From NCBI RefSeq assembly GCF_000247815.1, contig NW_004775881.1:1656573-1720572 (forward strand): 64,000 nt of DNA, given 5' to 3'. The DNA comes from Ficedula albicollis (taxonomy: Eukaryota > Chordata > Aves > Passeriformes > Muscicapidae). Position numbers and translations under genes: made by a program. Each line of letters opens with the position of its first letter. Within the stretch, counting starts at the first letter, position 1. The notes beneath the pieces are model-generated. The model had not been told where the DNA came from, did not search any database, and saw only the letters and a program-made list of their open reading frames with translations. Positions 1-13,881 of this stretch are shown here, one piece after another.

Positions 1-1650
1 GTTTTAATTTTTCTTTATAAAAGCTTAATCACTTAAAAAAAGTTCTGTACAGGCAAAAAGAAATCTTATTTTTTTAAAAAATTGGAAACTATAGGACATG
101 ATTTCAAGTATTTTGTTGTAATGTTATTTGAAATTGCTACATTTCAGATTGCACATTTTATTAACATGAAATGAAATTTGGGCCATTGGAGAGCTGCCAT
201 TAGAATTTCTTTGCTGGGATTCCTTCCGCATTTTAGAGACCTTTATTGTCTATGTGTCTTTTAAAACGTACTGCATTTACGTAGCTGTTTGCTATTTCAA
301 TTAAGGTTTTTAGCATTGGAAATTAAATTAGGGCCAAATCTCATATTTGACATTACTTTGAATATTCTTTCTAGCATGTCTTCACCATTTGAGATATGGC
401 TGTATGATGTTTATGTATTGTATGGCTGTATGTACGATGTATATTCAGCGTGTCTTGCATGGATAGTTGTATGACAAGTAGAGATTGAAGTTTATCATTA
501 AACATACTATATTTTTAAGTCAGTTCAAGGGCATTGGTTTTTGTTCAACAAAACAAAACTGTTCAGGGCAGAATGTTAGTATCTAATTTTAAAATTACAA
601 TAGGATTTAAGAATGTGCTTATATTGACTGGGGCTTCTAGCTGTGGTGTAAACAACAAATAATTTTTTTCTAATGAAGGTAGCAAAATTTGGTAGAAACA
701 GCAGGTTTTTGGTAAGGTTCTTGTTTATAGATTCGCATGCTTTGATACAATTGAAAAAAACATGTTAATGTCTGTAATTAAGTCTCTTACTTGTGCCATA
801 GGTACTGAGTGCAGCTCATTTGGTAAATATACTGTTCTTCCATTTTTTTTGGCTGTCCTACTCGGGTGATGGCAGTTGTAGGTCAGTGGTGGGAAGTGGC
901 TCACCACACAGGATATTTGTTTTTGTAGATGTGGTGTTTAGAGCAAGCTGACATCTACTCCCTTTTTGTACGTGCACGTTTTACTGCTCTCAGTTTTTCT
1001 GCTGCTTCAGGATCTAAGCCAGAGCACATATGAACTCTACGGATTAATTTTACTTCACCACTTAGTGGCCTCACCACGTACTGTTTGTTGATTCAGACCC
1101 CAAGCACCTCTATGAGCTTCGGGGCCTCCACAGGCCTTCAGTCTTAAGGAGAATCCCACCCTATCAGAGCACAGTATTTTGTGATATTCACTTCCACTTG
1201 TTTTTCATTCATGTTTCCTATTATATGAGTTTCATTAAGTGGAGTAGATGCCCTTGCTGAGACTATTACTGCTTTCAGATATAATTGAGATTTAGTTGTA
1301 TTTTAATTGACATTCTCATTTGATTCAAATGCCCCCTTCCCCAGTTCAGACCTTCACTGCTACTTTTAAGCACTGTCCCTGCTACTTGAACTTGGCAGTA
1401 TTGTGGTACACATTATTTTTTTATTTTATTGCTCTGACTCTTTAAATTAGTTCCTTTGTATTACTTAAAGTCAATTTGTGAATTGATTTTCTTCTTGCCT
1501 GTCCACTATTCACACTCAAAGTAGCTGTTCCAAGAGAATGGTGCACTGCTATAGCAGAAGCATTCAAACAAACCCCCTCGTGTAAGTAAGCCCCAGGAGG
1601 GTAATTCCTTACAAAGGAGCACACTAAGCCCAGATGATAACCAAGTGACA

Positions 1651-1722
1651 TGTTACTTCTGAGAGGGTATTTCTTTCGTGAGCTGTGACGTGTTACTTCT
1701 GAGAGGGTATTTCTTTCGTGAG
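1651..1722. repeat. Tandem duplication, 40-bp period
   Basis: The segment starting TGTTACTTCTGAGAGGG at 1651 recurs at 1691. The second copy is 32 bases long and matches; the short spacer before each copy differs slightly (GTGACA versus GTGACG). It is a simple two-copy direct repeat in non-coding sequence. Confidence 0.9.
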
Positions 1723-4700
1723 ATCGCTGTCTTTACTTCCTATGCATGTGTATCTACCTGTGAACAGAATGCTGTGCTGTCCTTGGCTTGTGTGACAAGG
1801 CCACTTTTTCTCTGCCCTAAGGGAATGGCAGAAACACCTGGAGATTTACACTGCTGTGGGGGGCTGTGGGGCATGGAGCTGTCTGGAACCCTCCCTTGGG
1901 ATGGTTTGGCTATGCCTTGCACTTCACGCATGGCTATGTCCATTGATTGTTTCAGCTAAGTCCATATAGAAAATAGGTCAGCCATGCAGTGATTCAGGAA
2001 GAGAGCTTTAATTGTGTGGTTGTAATCTAGAAGCAAGACATGTGTATCGTCTTGGTGGAGACTGGAACCACTTCCAAAGATGTTATCAAGCATCATGAAA
2101 TCGAGCCCTTTGACAGCTATTTGTATTAGAGAGCTGCAGGGAATACCCCGTGCCAGTCATCTAATTGACTCCCTGTGAATAAAGTTTAAATTTCTAGTTA
2201 GAAGGCAGCATGCTAGAATTCTTTTATTATTTTCCCCTCCACAAATGCAAATAGAAAGAAACATACACTTATGAAGTGAATCTGTTCCTCAGCCCAGTTC
2301 CTGAGTTATTCAGAACAAAAATATATCATGCTTTTGGGGAAAATGTGTTTTGTGGGAATCCTCTTGGTGCAATTCTACAATGTCACTGTTTCCAGAGAGT
2401 GCAGTAAAACTTATGGTTTCCGTGATGCCATATACAGTAGTTGCTGCTAAACTCCACTTTTAATGAATAATAGCACAGAAGCAAGTTTCTCAATAGCATA
2501 TTAGAAGTGTGTTGTACAGCGATGACTGCCTTTCTAATGCTGACTAAGGTAAATGTGTGTTTAATTTAGTTTTAACCTTGCATTTCACTTGGCACTTGAT
2601 ACAGATGCAGACTGACAAAAATTGTTCAGGGAAAGCTGATTACCTTCCTTGGCAAATACAGAAACTCTTCACACACAAAAGAGCATTAATAAAGCCTGAA
2701 TAAAACAGAGGAACACCTCAGCAATATTTCTAGTTTGTTATTGGGAAAAATTGTGATTTTGTGTTTGCTCATAATGATTTCTATGATTTGAAAACACAAG
2801 ACAATATTCGCAGGTGCCTCCTTCTGGTTAATAGGGAAGCGTGCCTGCTTACACGAATAGCTGTGTTTTTCCCTAGCCCTGACTGCAGGTATCCAGGAGC
2901 CTAAAATAATCATTGCAGTTCCTGTTTTAAATAGAACTGCTAAAAATGGCAAAATTTCCATGTCTTCGGAGAAAGCATGTATCAATCTAACTTTAAATTT
3001 CCTTTTTTGTTGTTTTTGCCCAAATTGTCTTCATCGTCGTCTTGTCTCTTTGCACTGGCAAGCTAAAAATGCAAAAGTATTTGCCTTCATGATGAGAAAT
3101 CATTGGTGGACTGATAAATTTTTGAAATTTTAGTGAAAATAGAGCTGTTAGCCCATAGAGCTCACGAGGCATTTTTAAAGGTAGGATTTTAGAATTTCCC
3201 AGTGGGAAGAATGGTATGAAGGGAGAGAGTCTTGTGGCTTAAGTAACTTAGCCAGGCTTTTGGTCAATGGGGAATTGATTTTTTTCTCAAAAACTTCAGA
3301 AAATCATGACAGAAATAATTAATTATTTAATAACAATTAATTACAAATTAAATTAAATGCTTATTTTGATACAGCTAAAGGTTCCCAAACAAGTTGCATT
3401 ATATTAAAAACCAGCCAAGGGGAAATGTATTTCTGTTAAAGAATTATGAAACCTTCAGAAATAACAGAATGACATTAAACCTGCTGTGCATTAGCCATGA
3501 AGCTTTAGTGTGAGAATACCTTCCTTGTTTTGCTTGTATATTTAGCACCTGCACCTTTTTATAAATCCTATCTGCAAAATCTATTAGAATTTTACTGTGT
3601 AAAGTGTTTTCATCCTGTTGTTGCTTTTCAAATCTGGCTGCCAATTTTTATAAGGTCAAACACGACTTTACTAAATCACTCAGATTGCTAAACTGCCCAA
3701 CAAATTTGTGCAATCTCTTAACTTGTGCTAAGACATCTGGATTCATTTCTTAACTTGTCTGCAGTCTTTCCTTTGTGATCTCCAGCATACCTCATTTCCC
3801 AACTTATAAAGGAGGCATTGTTATGCTCCTTTCATATCCCATTTTTCCATCTTAGCCATTCAAAGGGCAAACCCTTCAGGTCAGACATCATCTTTTGCTG
3901 TATATTTCTGTATGGCCCTGCTCTTAATTGGAGCCTTCTGGGTTAAAATAAGCAAGTAATAGGCCTACCAATCACAAGAGAGAGAGAGTCCAGAACGCTG
4001 GGTATCAGTGGCACTATTTCTCTGCTAAGCAACCTGCCCAAGGATGAACTCACAGAAAGTTGAATACCAGTATTTAAGTGTAAACAAAACTTTTGTAAGA
4101 ATTTTCACATTGTGATCTTTCTGACTAAATAGTGAGACCTTCATGAATGTTAGAAGATAATGAAATATTTCCCTTTGCAGACGAAAACATTTGGTTGTGT
4201 GGTGGCAATGAAATAACAGAGACCAGTCTTCATCTCAAGTTAGGCACAGTTTGCGAAACCTTTTGATGTGCTCATGAGGCAGAAACCACATTTGTAGTGT
4301 GACTCTGAAAATCTGCTGCAGATCTGAAAATTAGTATCAGCTTCGATCAGGTTCACACTTAGCCCTGTATGTCACATGCTCCAGATCTGTGGGAGAGGCA
4401 GCATGATTACCACCAACTATATGTGGAAAAAGTCATTGACCATAACAGTAGTAAATTTTAGAACCAACAGAGGCATGGTTAAGTCACAGTTTGAAGTGTG
4501 CAGCTGTAGCATGCATGAGATAGAGGTGAGCATCATGTCACTGACACTTCTCGTAGCAGAATAGAGACTGGCACTCAGAAATGCCAGTAAAAACTGGCTT
4601 TAATGGTTCCGTAATATATGAAATGTGATTTCATGATATCTTTCTTTGAGTTTCTCTTTGAAAATTATTTGCAGTTCTAAGTAGTAATAAGTTCTAAGCA

Positions 4701-7700
4701 AAAATTGGGTCAGACGATAGAGGGGAATTAAAAGGAAAAAGTATCTTTTCAAATAGGCTTTGAAGCAATGAAGATCAAGGACTACTGATAGTATACAGGG
4801 TTATGATTTACCCATAGCAAAAACTAAAACAGAACATCTGTCCTTGCCTGTGTTGTGGGCAGAATTTTGTTAGCAGTAAATTGGTATATGGTGAAATAAG
4901 GTGATAAACTGAAATAAGAGAGTGATAGTGGCAGGAAAGCATCTAATGGGGTGAATGTGTTAAAAAAATAGATTTTATTGCCATTGTTGTAAGTTGCTAT
5001 ATGGTAAATGGCTGATCTATTTAATGCTGGAATAAATATGCCAAAAAAGCAGTTATATAACAAATACTCAGTGTTTTCTTTCCTGACTGTTACACTACAG
5101 TAATGGAAAACACTCATAATCTTTAGTAAAATATTAATAAATACATTCCGATCTTTAAACTTAGGCTTGGCACTGTGTCTTTTAGCAAAGAAGCTGCGTT
5201 ACTTAGGAATGCAGTCCTAATGTCAATTTACCATAGTATGGGCATTGTAAGATTTAGATGCCTGTTATAAATAGAGTTGAAAACCCAGAGCAAAGGTTAT
5301 GCTTCAAAGATACTTTTGATACTGAGATAGTGAGAACTTAACTTCTCCATTGTCACAAGATACTTGTAAAGTTAGTGCTTGTGTCTTGTTAAAGCTTGTC
5401 AGGTGCAAGTACTTAAAATAAATGTTTTGTATTTTCCACATCAACTAAAGTGTACGCAGAAATGTCAATTATTTCTGACCCTGTATAAGGGAAGACTATA
5501 TACAGTGCAGCAGATTTTCATTCCTCCCTGTATTATTTTTACCTGTTGAGAGTGCACTCTGCAAGATTCATGGTGCTTCAAAATGCTCTAGAAATCCAAA
5601 AATGCTTAAAAAAATGTTGTCTTCATCTTGGCAGGAAATTCCTTGTGAAGGAGATACTACATTTCTTTATCCTTAAACTTAGGTCTCTGGTTTACATCCT
5701 TTAGGAACTCATGCATCTCATTCCTTCCCTCTGCCCCAGGTATTCACATGGCTTCTCAGCCTTGACTCCCTCAGAAAATGGGGAACTTGCTGTGTAGCAT
5801 CCTCTTTCTGTGCATGTAAGCAAGTAAAGAGGTGGAACTTATTATTTATTACATGACTTCTTTTTTCAAGGGTCCAGCGAATAATTATTTTAACTGTCTA
5901 GTCGAAGGAGCGTATCTCTTAAAGATAATATTCAAATAACATTCAAAACCTATTTGAAGTACCTCTCTGAGTACATAAGCACTTGCTATGACCAGAATTT
6001 GATTTTGGTTCAGTTTTAGGTTTTTTGCCACAGTTCACTGGCCAGTTGCTCTTCTCTTTCACCTCTGAAACAGCTGAACTGTATTCTTTGCTGCCTGGAG
6101 CTGCATAGCAAATTGGAGACATCTTCTTATATGGCCTCTTTTTTGAAATGAATGTAGTTTATTAATATAATGAAAGAAAACAGGTGTTCAGGCATGGATT
6201 TCTGTTTTACAGATCTAAAAAACAGCACATACAGAATGGTTATTCATTAACATTTTGGTGGCAAGTTGTACTTGAAGAACCTTTGGTGTGGTACAGCCCC
6301 TACACTTTAATTGAGCCTTAGGTCTCTGTGTTGCTGAAGTGTTGAGACAAAGATGTTTATTAATAACATTTGATTTTAGTTTGGATTCTCAGCAAAGTAA
6401 ATCCGAGATGACTCTGTTGCTACTTTTCTTTGGCTGTTGCTCCTGTTTGGGAACTCCTCCAGACCAAGATTCTCAGCTGTGTTCTGTGCTCATTTTGCCT
6501 GAGGACTGAAGCCCAAAGCCTCCCAGCACTGAATCATAAATTGCCACACTGTGAACTAAGAACTGTATGCCTGTACAGTTTCTTACCTTCTGTGGTGGCA
6601 GTGGGAGGAAGGTCTGCTTGTGGTTATTGGTGATTGCTGACACCAGTGCGTTTCCCTGCTGCCTCAATGGAAAGCAGGTCAGGGCCTTGAAGGAAGCCAG
6701 GTAAGTAATATTTCCATCCTGGGATCTCAGATACATGTGTATCACTAACTGGCATTTCAGAAGGCCTGATGGAGAGAGAAAAGAGGTTCCTTATAGACAT
6801 ATAAAACACAAATGAAACATCTTTAAAAAAGGAAAGTGTAAAATTATGAAATGAAACCTTAAATCAGTAACAATGGACTTTGTTACAAATCAATGCCATT
6901 TAAAACAAAATACTAGAAAATAACATAGGAAGTTTAGGAAGTTTTTACTTTTTTATTAGCACAGGGCAGCCTCATTAAACAATGCTGCAAAACAAGGTAT
7001 GTAATTTCCAGGCCCCCAGTAGATGCTACTGCGGCAACCCAATGAAACTAGAAATTGAATATCGATGGCCAAATCGAGGTAATAAACATGTATCCTTCCT
7101 TAATTGTGCAACAGAGAGTAATCTAAAACCAGAAGAGTTGGTTGAAACACAGAAACAACAAACAAAAAATTTCTCCTAAAATCTAAAACTCTGCTGGAAG
7201 CTCCATGAAATTAGCATGTCAATATATTCTATAGGCTATATGAACCTACCAAACTTCAGTGGATTTGTAGTAGAGAGAAAGCACTTTATTAATAAGAGAA
7301 CTGTCCATTCCATTACAAAGAGTTTTGCTTTATTGCCTATGTTTTCCTAATTTCTTATGATTTTTTTAATCCTAATGTTCTTCTTATCTTCTGTTCTTTC
7401 CTCCTTGATCCTTTATTCTGCCTGTATCTCCCTTTGTTTTATCTTTCACATAATAAAGAACAGGACATACTGCAAAATAAATATTAAAAAAGTAGAAAAA
7501 CTGCAATCTTAGAAATGGAGACAAACTCTGATCTTTCAGAATTTGGTAAGAACACTATGATGTTAACATCGTTGCAGCCAGTACAGTTATACAGGTTGTG
7601 AAGTGAAGAAGTGTGGGTGATTCTAGGTTCCCTGCCTAGAATAACACCGGGAAGATTACCCTGTGGTTCATGTAATGCACAATATTTATATTTACCCGAT

Positions 7701-10085
7701 GAAAGACCCAAGGATGTTGCACAAAAAAATCACAAAAAAACCAGCAGAAGAATTATGGTTAAAATACATTTAATTTGCCTCAATAATTAAACTCTGAATT
7801 TGTACCTCGAATTAGAGGCTGGTGATTGATACATCTGATCAAAGTTTCTGCACTGTTGTTTGTTAACCTTTTCTTGGATTTCCATTCTTCAATATCTCTT
7901 AATCTGTTTAATCTCTATTTGTCTGAAACACCTGCCACAGAAATAGGCAAATTTCAGTGCAATTTGCAAGCATTGCAAGCTAAGCATCTATTTCTGTGCT
8001 GGCCAAAACTGAAACAGAGTTTCACAAAGTTGGATGATATTATTTTTGTTCTATTGAATACTCAACTTTGATATTGTTACAAGGAGCTGCAATTCAACAG
8101 CTGATGTACTTGAATCTGTATAATGCATAGCTTGAAATAACTAAGTCTTTCTAAATGTATCTGTTCTAACTGGAGGAGCAGCACTGACCAAGGGTTCTAC
8201 TATTTGATATATTTTAGCTGTAAGGATGTATCTTTTTTTTATTTATCACAAGTGAGTGTTCGGAAGTGTAGCATTATAAATCATTTGTTTTCCTTGGCAT
8301 CATGATCAATACGTCAATGATCCTCTGATTTTCACTGCATCTGTTATTAAAACAAAAAGCTACATTTTAATGACTTGAAAAGTTTTTTTATAAAGGAGCT
8401 CACATTTCTATATCTCAGTAGCCTGCTATGATTTAGATATGTCAAAGCTAAATCTCCCATAAATATTTTCAGCTTGCTTTTCCACAGGGCCACATTTTCC
8501 CCTCGCTCTTTACTTCAAACTGCAACCAGAGCCAAGGGGAAGTTATTACAGAATATGTGGTGAACGTGGCAGTTATCTCTTGAGTTAATTTTGCATTCCT
8601 TCTCCCTGCTGCTCTCATTTGCATGTGCTGACTTTCCCTGTGCAAAAGTAATCTGAAAAACACTATGTGCAATTTGATTTCTTTCACATGCTTAAAAGAA
8701 AAGTTGAATAAATGGAACGGAAGGATTTGAAAGATCAGTAGCTGTGATAACTTCAGCAATTGCTTTGGAGACAATAACAAGCATCATAGATTGAACATTG
8801 AACAGGAAGTCAAAATCTGCTTCTAGATTTAATATTTAATTTTGTTACACATGTGGTATACACTAACAACAGGCAAATGTTAGTCATTAAGTGCTTATTT
8901 GTTGTGATTAACAAGATTAATTTCTTTTAGTACCACATGTGCAAGCTCAGTATTTCACAAAACCTCTTATCTTTACATAGCTTCATCATTTTAGTGAAAA
9001 AAGAAGCTTTAAATACATATCTGCTGTACTTTGCAGAAGAGTATTCGAAAGCACCTAAACAAGACATTGAAAGTGGTATTGTAGTGTATTCCTAGAGCAT
9101 TCAGTCTTTCTGGATGTGTTGATCGTCTCTTCAAAGGTAAGATGCACTGCTCTTGTGTACTCAAATATTTTTTAGAAGACCAGATTTTGAAAGAGGTGGG
9201 CTATGAATAACTGTATATGCCTGTACCATTGTGTGCAAAATGACAGGCCAATCAGTGAAATAAAAACGGAAGGTGCTAATTTGTGCACATGTGCTATATC
9301 AGCAATTCCAATTATTTTTAAACATGTTTTGTAGCAGAACCATCTGTAGGCATTTGATCAAAAAGGAAGGTGCCTCTTAGTCCTGTTCTGCAAATACCAT
9401 GGAAGAGAACAATTGGGAAAGTCGCTGATTTCTCTGCTTCTTCAGAGCTGCCTTTTCTTTTGCAGGGACCTATCCAAAGCAGAATCAGTATCTGTATGAT
9501 GGCTATGAAAACACCCCTTCAGCATGTATTTGTGTGGATTACACATCTTCAATCTGTATCTTTTTTGTGGAAAACTACAAGGACATGACCTCAATGCTGC
9601 AGGACAAACCATTTTTTTGCTAATTAGAAGTTCCTGTTATCACCTTCCCATGCATAGTTTTTAACCTTTCTGTAATCTCAAATGACCTCAGTTCTGTGAT
9701 TATTGCATCTGCACACTGAGCTGCAAAAACCCAATGTTAAAAAGCCAAGGTCATATTTTGGTTCAAAAGCAAGAAAACATGCAAATAAGTATTTCAGTGA
9801 CAGCAGTGACAGACCTTTTAGATTTAATCCTATTCCTGCTATATCCAGAAACCTGCTATTGACTTCAACAGGAGTTGGCATGAGTGCTTAGCTATGAATA
9901 AATATGAAAGGTAGTTGTCAGTGATTTTTCAATGTGAAAATGATTTTGTAGACATTGTAAACAGAAGTGACAGGTGGCAAATACCCAGTCAGAAAACTCT
10001 GCAACTGAAATCTGCTAATGAAACACTTTCCTTTCTACAGACCTAGTTTTCAAACACTTCTCTAGGATCTGTGGAATTCATGGAG

Positions 10086-10133
10086 CTTTTAGTACTTTTA
10101 TTTATAATACTTTTAGTATTTTTATTTATAAAA
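10086..10133. repeat. Tandem duplication, 24-bp period
   Basis: Two adjacent AT-rich copies begin CTTTTAGTA at 10086 and 10110, with few differences. Non-coding. Confidence 0.75.
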
Positions 10134-13093
10134 CCGGCTGGTCGTTATAATTTAAAGCTGTGAACAAAAAGCAAATATTTAACTATACGCACTGTTATTA
10201 GACACTGCAATCAATGTTTTATATTGCTCTACCATGCTACAGTATGTTTGTGAAAATAATATTTATGAAAACCTACGTGTCAATTGCATAAACAGTTACA
10301 TCAACTTCAGCAAGAATATGTGCAGGTACAAATCTCAGCAAGATAAGTGTCTTTCAAGAAGTAGGGGAAATTTTTTATCATCTCTGAAAGACGCTTCACA
10401 GTTAATCCAGACCACGGTGCTCAAACGGGAAGTTACTTCATGCTTAAGAAATTTTGAGTTGTTAAACAGTTTATTATTTCATTTATTAAAAGAGATGCAG
10501 CAATGCTGGCTAGGTCATAAATACTAGCTAAAGATTTCACTAATGGTATCGGATAAAAGGTTACTAGATTTCACTTTTATCACAAAATAATAATTATTAT
10601 TTTTAATTTATTTGCTCCTTAAAAGCATTTTTGATCTATTAAATAAATAAAAATCAGATTTTAAAGGTCAAGTTAAATGAGGGAAGTGCTATGCATTGCA
10701 AAATTTGAGAGATTGAGCTCTAAGTAGGTATTTGGAAGGAATCAGTAAGCACAGCAATTAACAATGACTTCATGTTTCTTTTGTGGATTCTAATTAAATC
10801 CCAATGGCTTTGAGCTATCGGCTATGGCTTTGATCTTTACATTTAACCCTTGCTGACTGTCACGACCACTGCGTGTCTTCAGGATGAGTTTTAATTCTTG
10901 AAAAGAAGACATAAATTTATTTTTCTTAGCTTTTCTCTTACAAGTTTTATGAAAGTATTGCACTTTCAGGGACGGCAAATGCAGATTATGCTATATTTTA
11001 AAATATATTCCTTTAAGTGTGAGAATAATTTCCAGATGCTTTAGATTGCTTGCCCTCACTGCAGCAGCTCCTCTCCTTCAAATGCTTCCTCCTGGGCACT
11101 TAGATCACTCAAGGTCTCATCAGTCAGTTCAGTATCAGGATTTCTCAAAAAAACAAAATGCAAGCCCGAAACGTGAACAATTTGTCATGGTTACATACAG
11201 CAGGCTCCCAGTTTTTGTTGAGGTTTCTTTCTCTCTGCCTCAGTAAAAGTGGCCATGAGCAGTGCAGCTCCAGCGCTCCTGCAGTGTAAGGAGGCCTTGG
11301 CTCTTGAGGGAGTATCTCCATCGGGAGTTGCTCAGCTGGGGGTGCAGCCATGCTATGGGCCGGGGGAGGGAGTGCGGATGTGCCGCAGTCGAGGGCTGCC
11401 ATTTCATCCTGAGGATGTGACAGAGGGAGCAGAGGATCAGGTGATGTGAGCCTGCCTGCTGGGCTTGCTGGGGATAGTTTTCACAGAGGTTTTCGCTCAC
11501 AGGAAGAGAATATTTTTCCCACGCTGTCTTCTCAGCATGCCTCCCTGTTATTTGGTCCTAGCATAGGAAAATATTTACCCTACAAAAATACTTAATGTGT
11601 TATTTAAAACGGCAAATATGTATTTTATCAGCAGCATTTGGGAATCGGTCTTTCCTGTAGCTACATGCCAAAACATGGGTGTAGTAATTAAGGTTCCCCC
11701 TGTGCTTTTAATTGAAACCAGAGATGTAGCTGCAATATAACTTTCACATCTGGAGTCTTGACTTCTCCCAGGGGTATATTTGGATCCAAGGACTTGCTTC
11801 AGACCATTACAGGGAAATGACTCAGTCACAAAACCAGTATAAGAAATTCAGCGATATTTTAATATGAGGGTTTTGCCCTGTCTTCAAGAACATTAGTTTC
11901 AATATTAAGAAATAGTATTTGGTCTTATTATACAAATGCTAATATTTTAAAGCAGCAGAAATGTCCGTCTCATTACCATAAAATAAGACATATTAGTAGT
12001 TTTGAAGCTGACATGTATTTTTGTAGCTTGTTTTCAAAATAGTTGACAAAATAGAAAAGTAGATAATTTATTTTTTTCTCAAAACAGAGGTAATTATTTT
12101 CTTCATCTCCTGGCTTGGTATCTGTCTAATGTTGTAAATCACAATCTATTCAATTTGGAGTAACAACCTTTTCATTAGTTACTGCTTTTCCTCAGATAGC
12201 AGAAATATCTACTGTGAAAAAGCCTAGAATCTTTGGGGAAAGAAAAGTACTGTTTAGTAAATTAAGTAAAGCTTGAGTCTATACAAGATGGTAATGATTT
12301 AGGATGGAATGGTCATGTATATTAGGGGGTTTCTAGACCTCAGCTCCTTGTCTTGGCAATATCCAAACAAATTAATGCTTTGAAGGTATATTTACCCAGG
12401 ACATGTTTAAACTAACAATTAAAGGTTAACTTATTTGTATGGGCTTTAATAAGACTAACAAGTACTTGCTTTGACTTCTTAACATGAGCTTATATATTGA
12501 TGTGGACTTGAGGTGTGTTCTCTTAGTATTTTAGAAACCTCCTTAAGATCCTTGGAAATAGACCAATCACCAGGGCTTTGATTTTGTTGCTACCCACAGC
12601 ACTTGAAGTAGAAAAAATAACATGCAGATATTGTACTTCATATTACTAAGACAAAATTATAAGGTTTAGTTATTTTAGCTGTGTTTGTCACCTGATAGGC
12701 ACAGCAGCTGAAACAGAAACGAGCTGCTACTGATTGGGTGGGTGCTGGATTCTTACCTGTCTTACCAGCAGCTGATTGTGTTTTGCCTGTGCATAAAAAG
12801 AACAGTTCCTGCCTTGCTCTCTTCAGAGGCATTGTTTGGCAAGGGGCAAAAGGCAATGATTTCTGAACCCCACACAGATTAGAGTTGAGTGGGAATAGAA
12901 AACCCCGTTCTTACATAAAGGCCGAAGTTAACAGATCCTTTTGTGGAGCCAAAGGTTTCCACACCGCTCCTGCAAGTGCTGCAATCGCTCTTGGGCTAGA
13001 GAAAGTTAGATTCAGTCAGTGATATTTTTGACTGCTGCAAAACAAACGAATTTTTAAAATTATTTTTCAACATGCAGCAGTTCAACTAACAAA

Positions 13094-13209
13094 GAGATAT
13101 GTATGATTTTAAATAAAAAAATTGACATACCATCATACCATATTCTGTCTTTGAGATATATATGATTTTAAATAAAAGAATTGACATACCATCATACCAT
13201 ATTCTGTCT
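13094..13209. repeat. Tandem duplication, 59-bp period
   Basis: Two adjacent copies start with GAGATAT at 13094 and 13153 and end with CATATTCTGTCTT. They differ at only a few positions (a G/A change near the start and A/G in an A-run), so the duplication is recent but not identical. Confidence 0.9.
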
Positions 13210-13853
13210 TACTCTGAGTGAAGAACTCTGCTTGTCATAAGAGAAAAGAATTTAAAGTTGCTTTTAGTTTTTGTGCCATGTCCATAAATTGTGATTATAA
13301 ACTACCTTTAGCTTCTGTTGACAGGTGGTATTGTTTAATTCTTATAAATGGCTGTGTTAATATTAAGGGTTTTGCTGTGTGATTGATTCATTGATCTGTA
13401 TTGCATGACAATGTCAATAAATGTTGTAATGAAGAAAATATTGAGAAGCAGATAGTAAAAATAAACATACAGGAACACATTTTGACTGTGAGACAAGTAT
13501 AGATGAAAACTTAGAATTAAATGTTTGTATGGAGCATTTTGAGCACTGTTAAGTTATTCTGCAGCTATGACTATACTATGTAAAGTAATCTTCGTTTTTC
13601 TGAGTGGCACAGTGCCATGTTATACTCAGCCAGACACTAAATAAATTGGTTGCTTGTAGTTTGATCTCACAGCAGATTATTTAATTTTAATTTTCAGTTT
13701 GTTTCCCAAGGTAACTATAACATCAATTAATATGGCAGAAATGAAGAATTCACATTAGACACTGCTGCTCCCTTGGGATCAGCTCTTTCAAATCATGTTT
13801 GGAGAGGAATCAAACCCAGAAACTTTTTTAATGTTTCTTTTTTTCTTTTTTTC

Positions 13854-13881
13854 TTTTTTTTTTTTTTTTTTTTTTTTTTTT
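13854..13881. repeat. Poly-T tract (28 T)
   Basis: Uninterrupted T run preceded by a T-rich, C-interrupted stretch from about 13833. It could be an old A-tail on the minus strand or a simple repeat. I do not see target-site duplications or a retroposed gene next to it. Confidence 0.85.

Noticed and set aside
11145..11500. Overlapping frames on both strands in a GC-richer patch
   Set aside because: Higher GC lowers stop-codon frequency; the peptides match nothing I know and there is no CpG island or splice structure.
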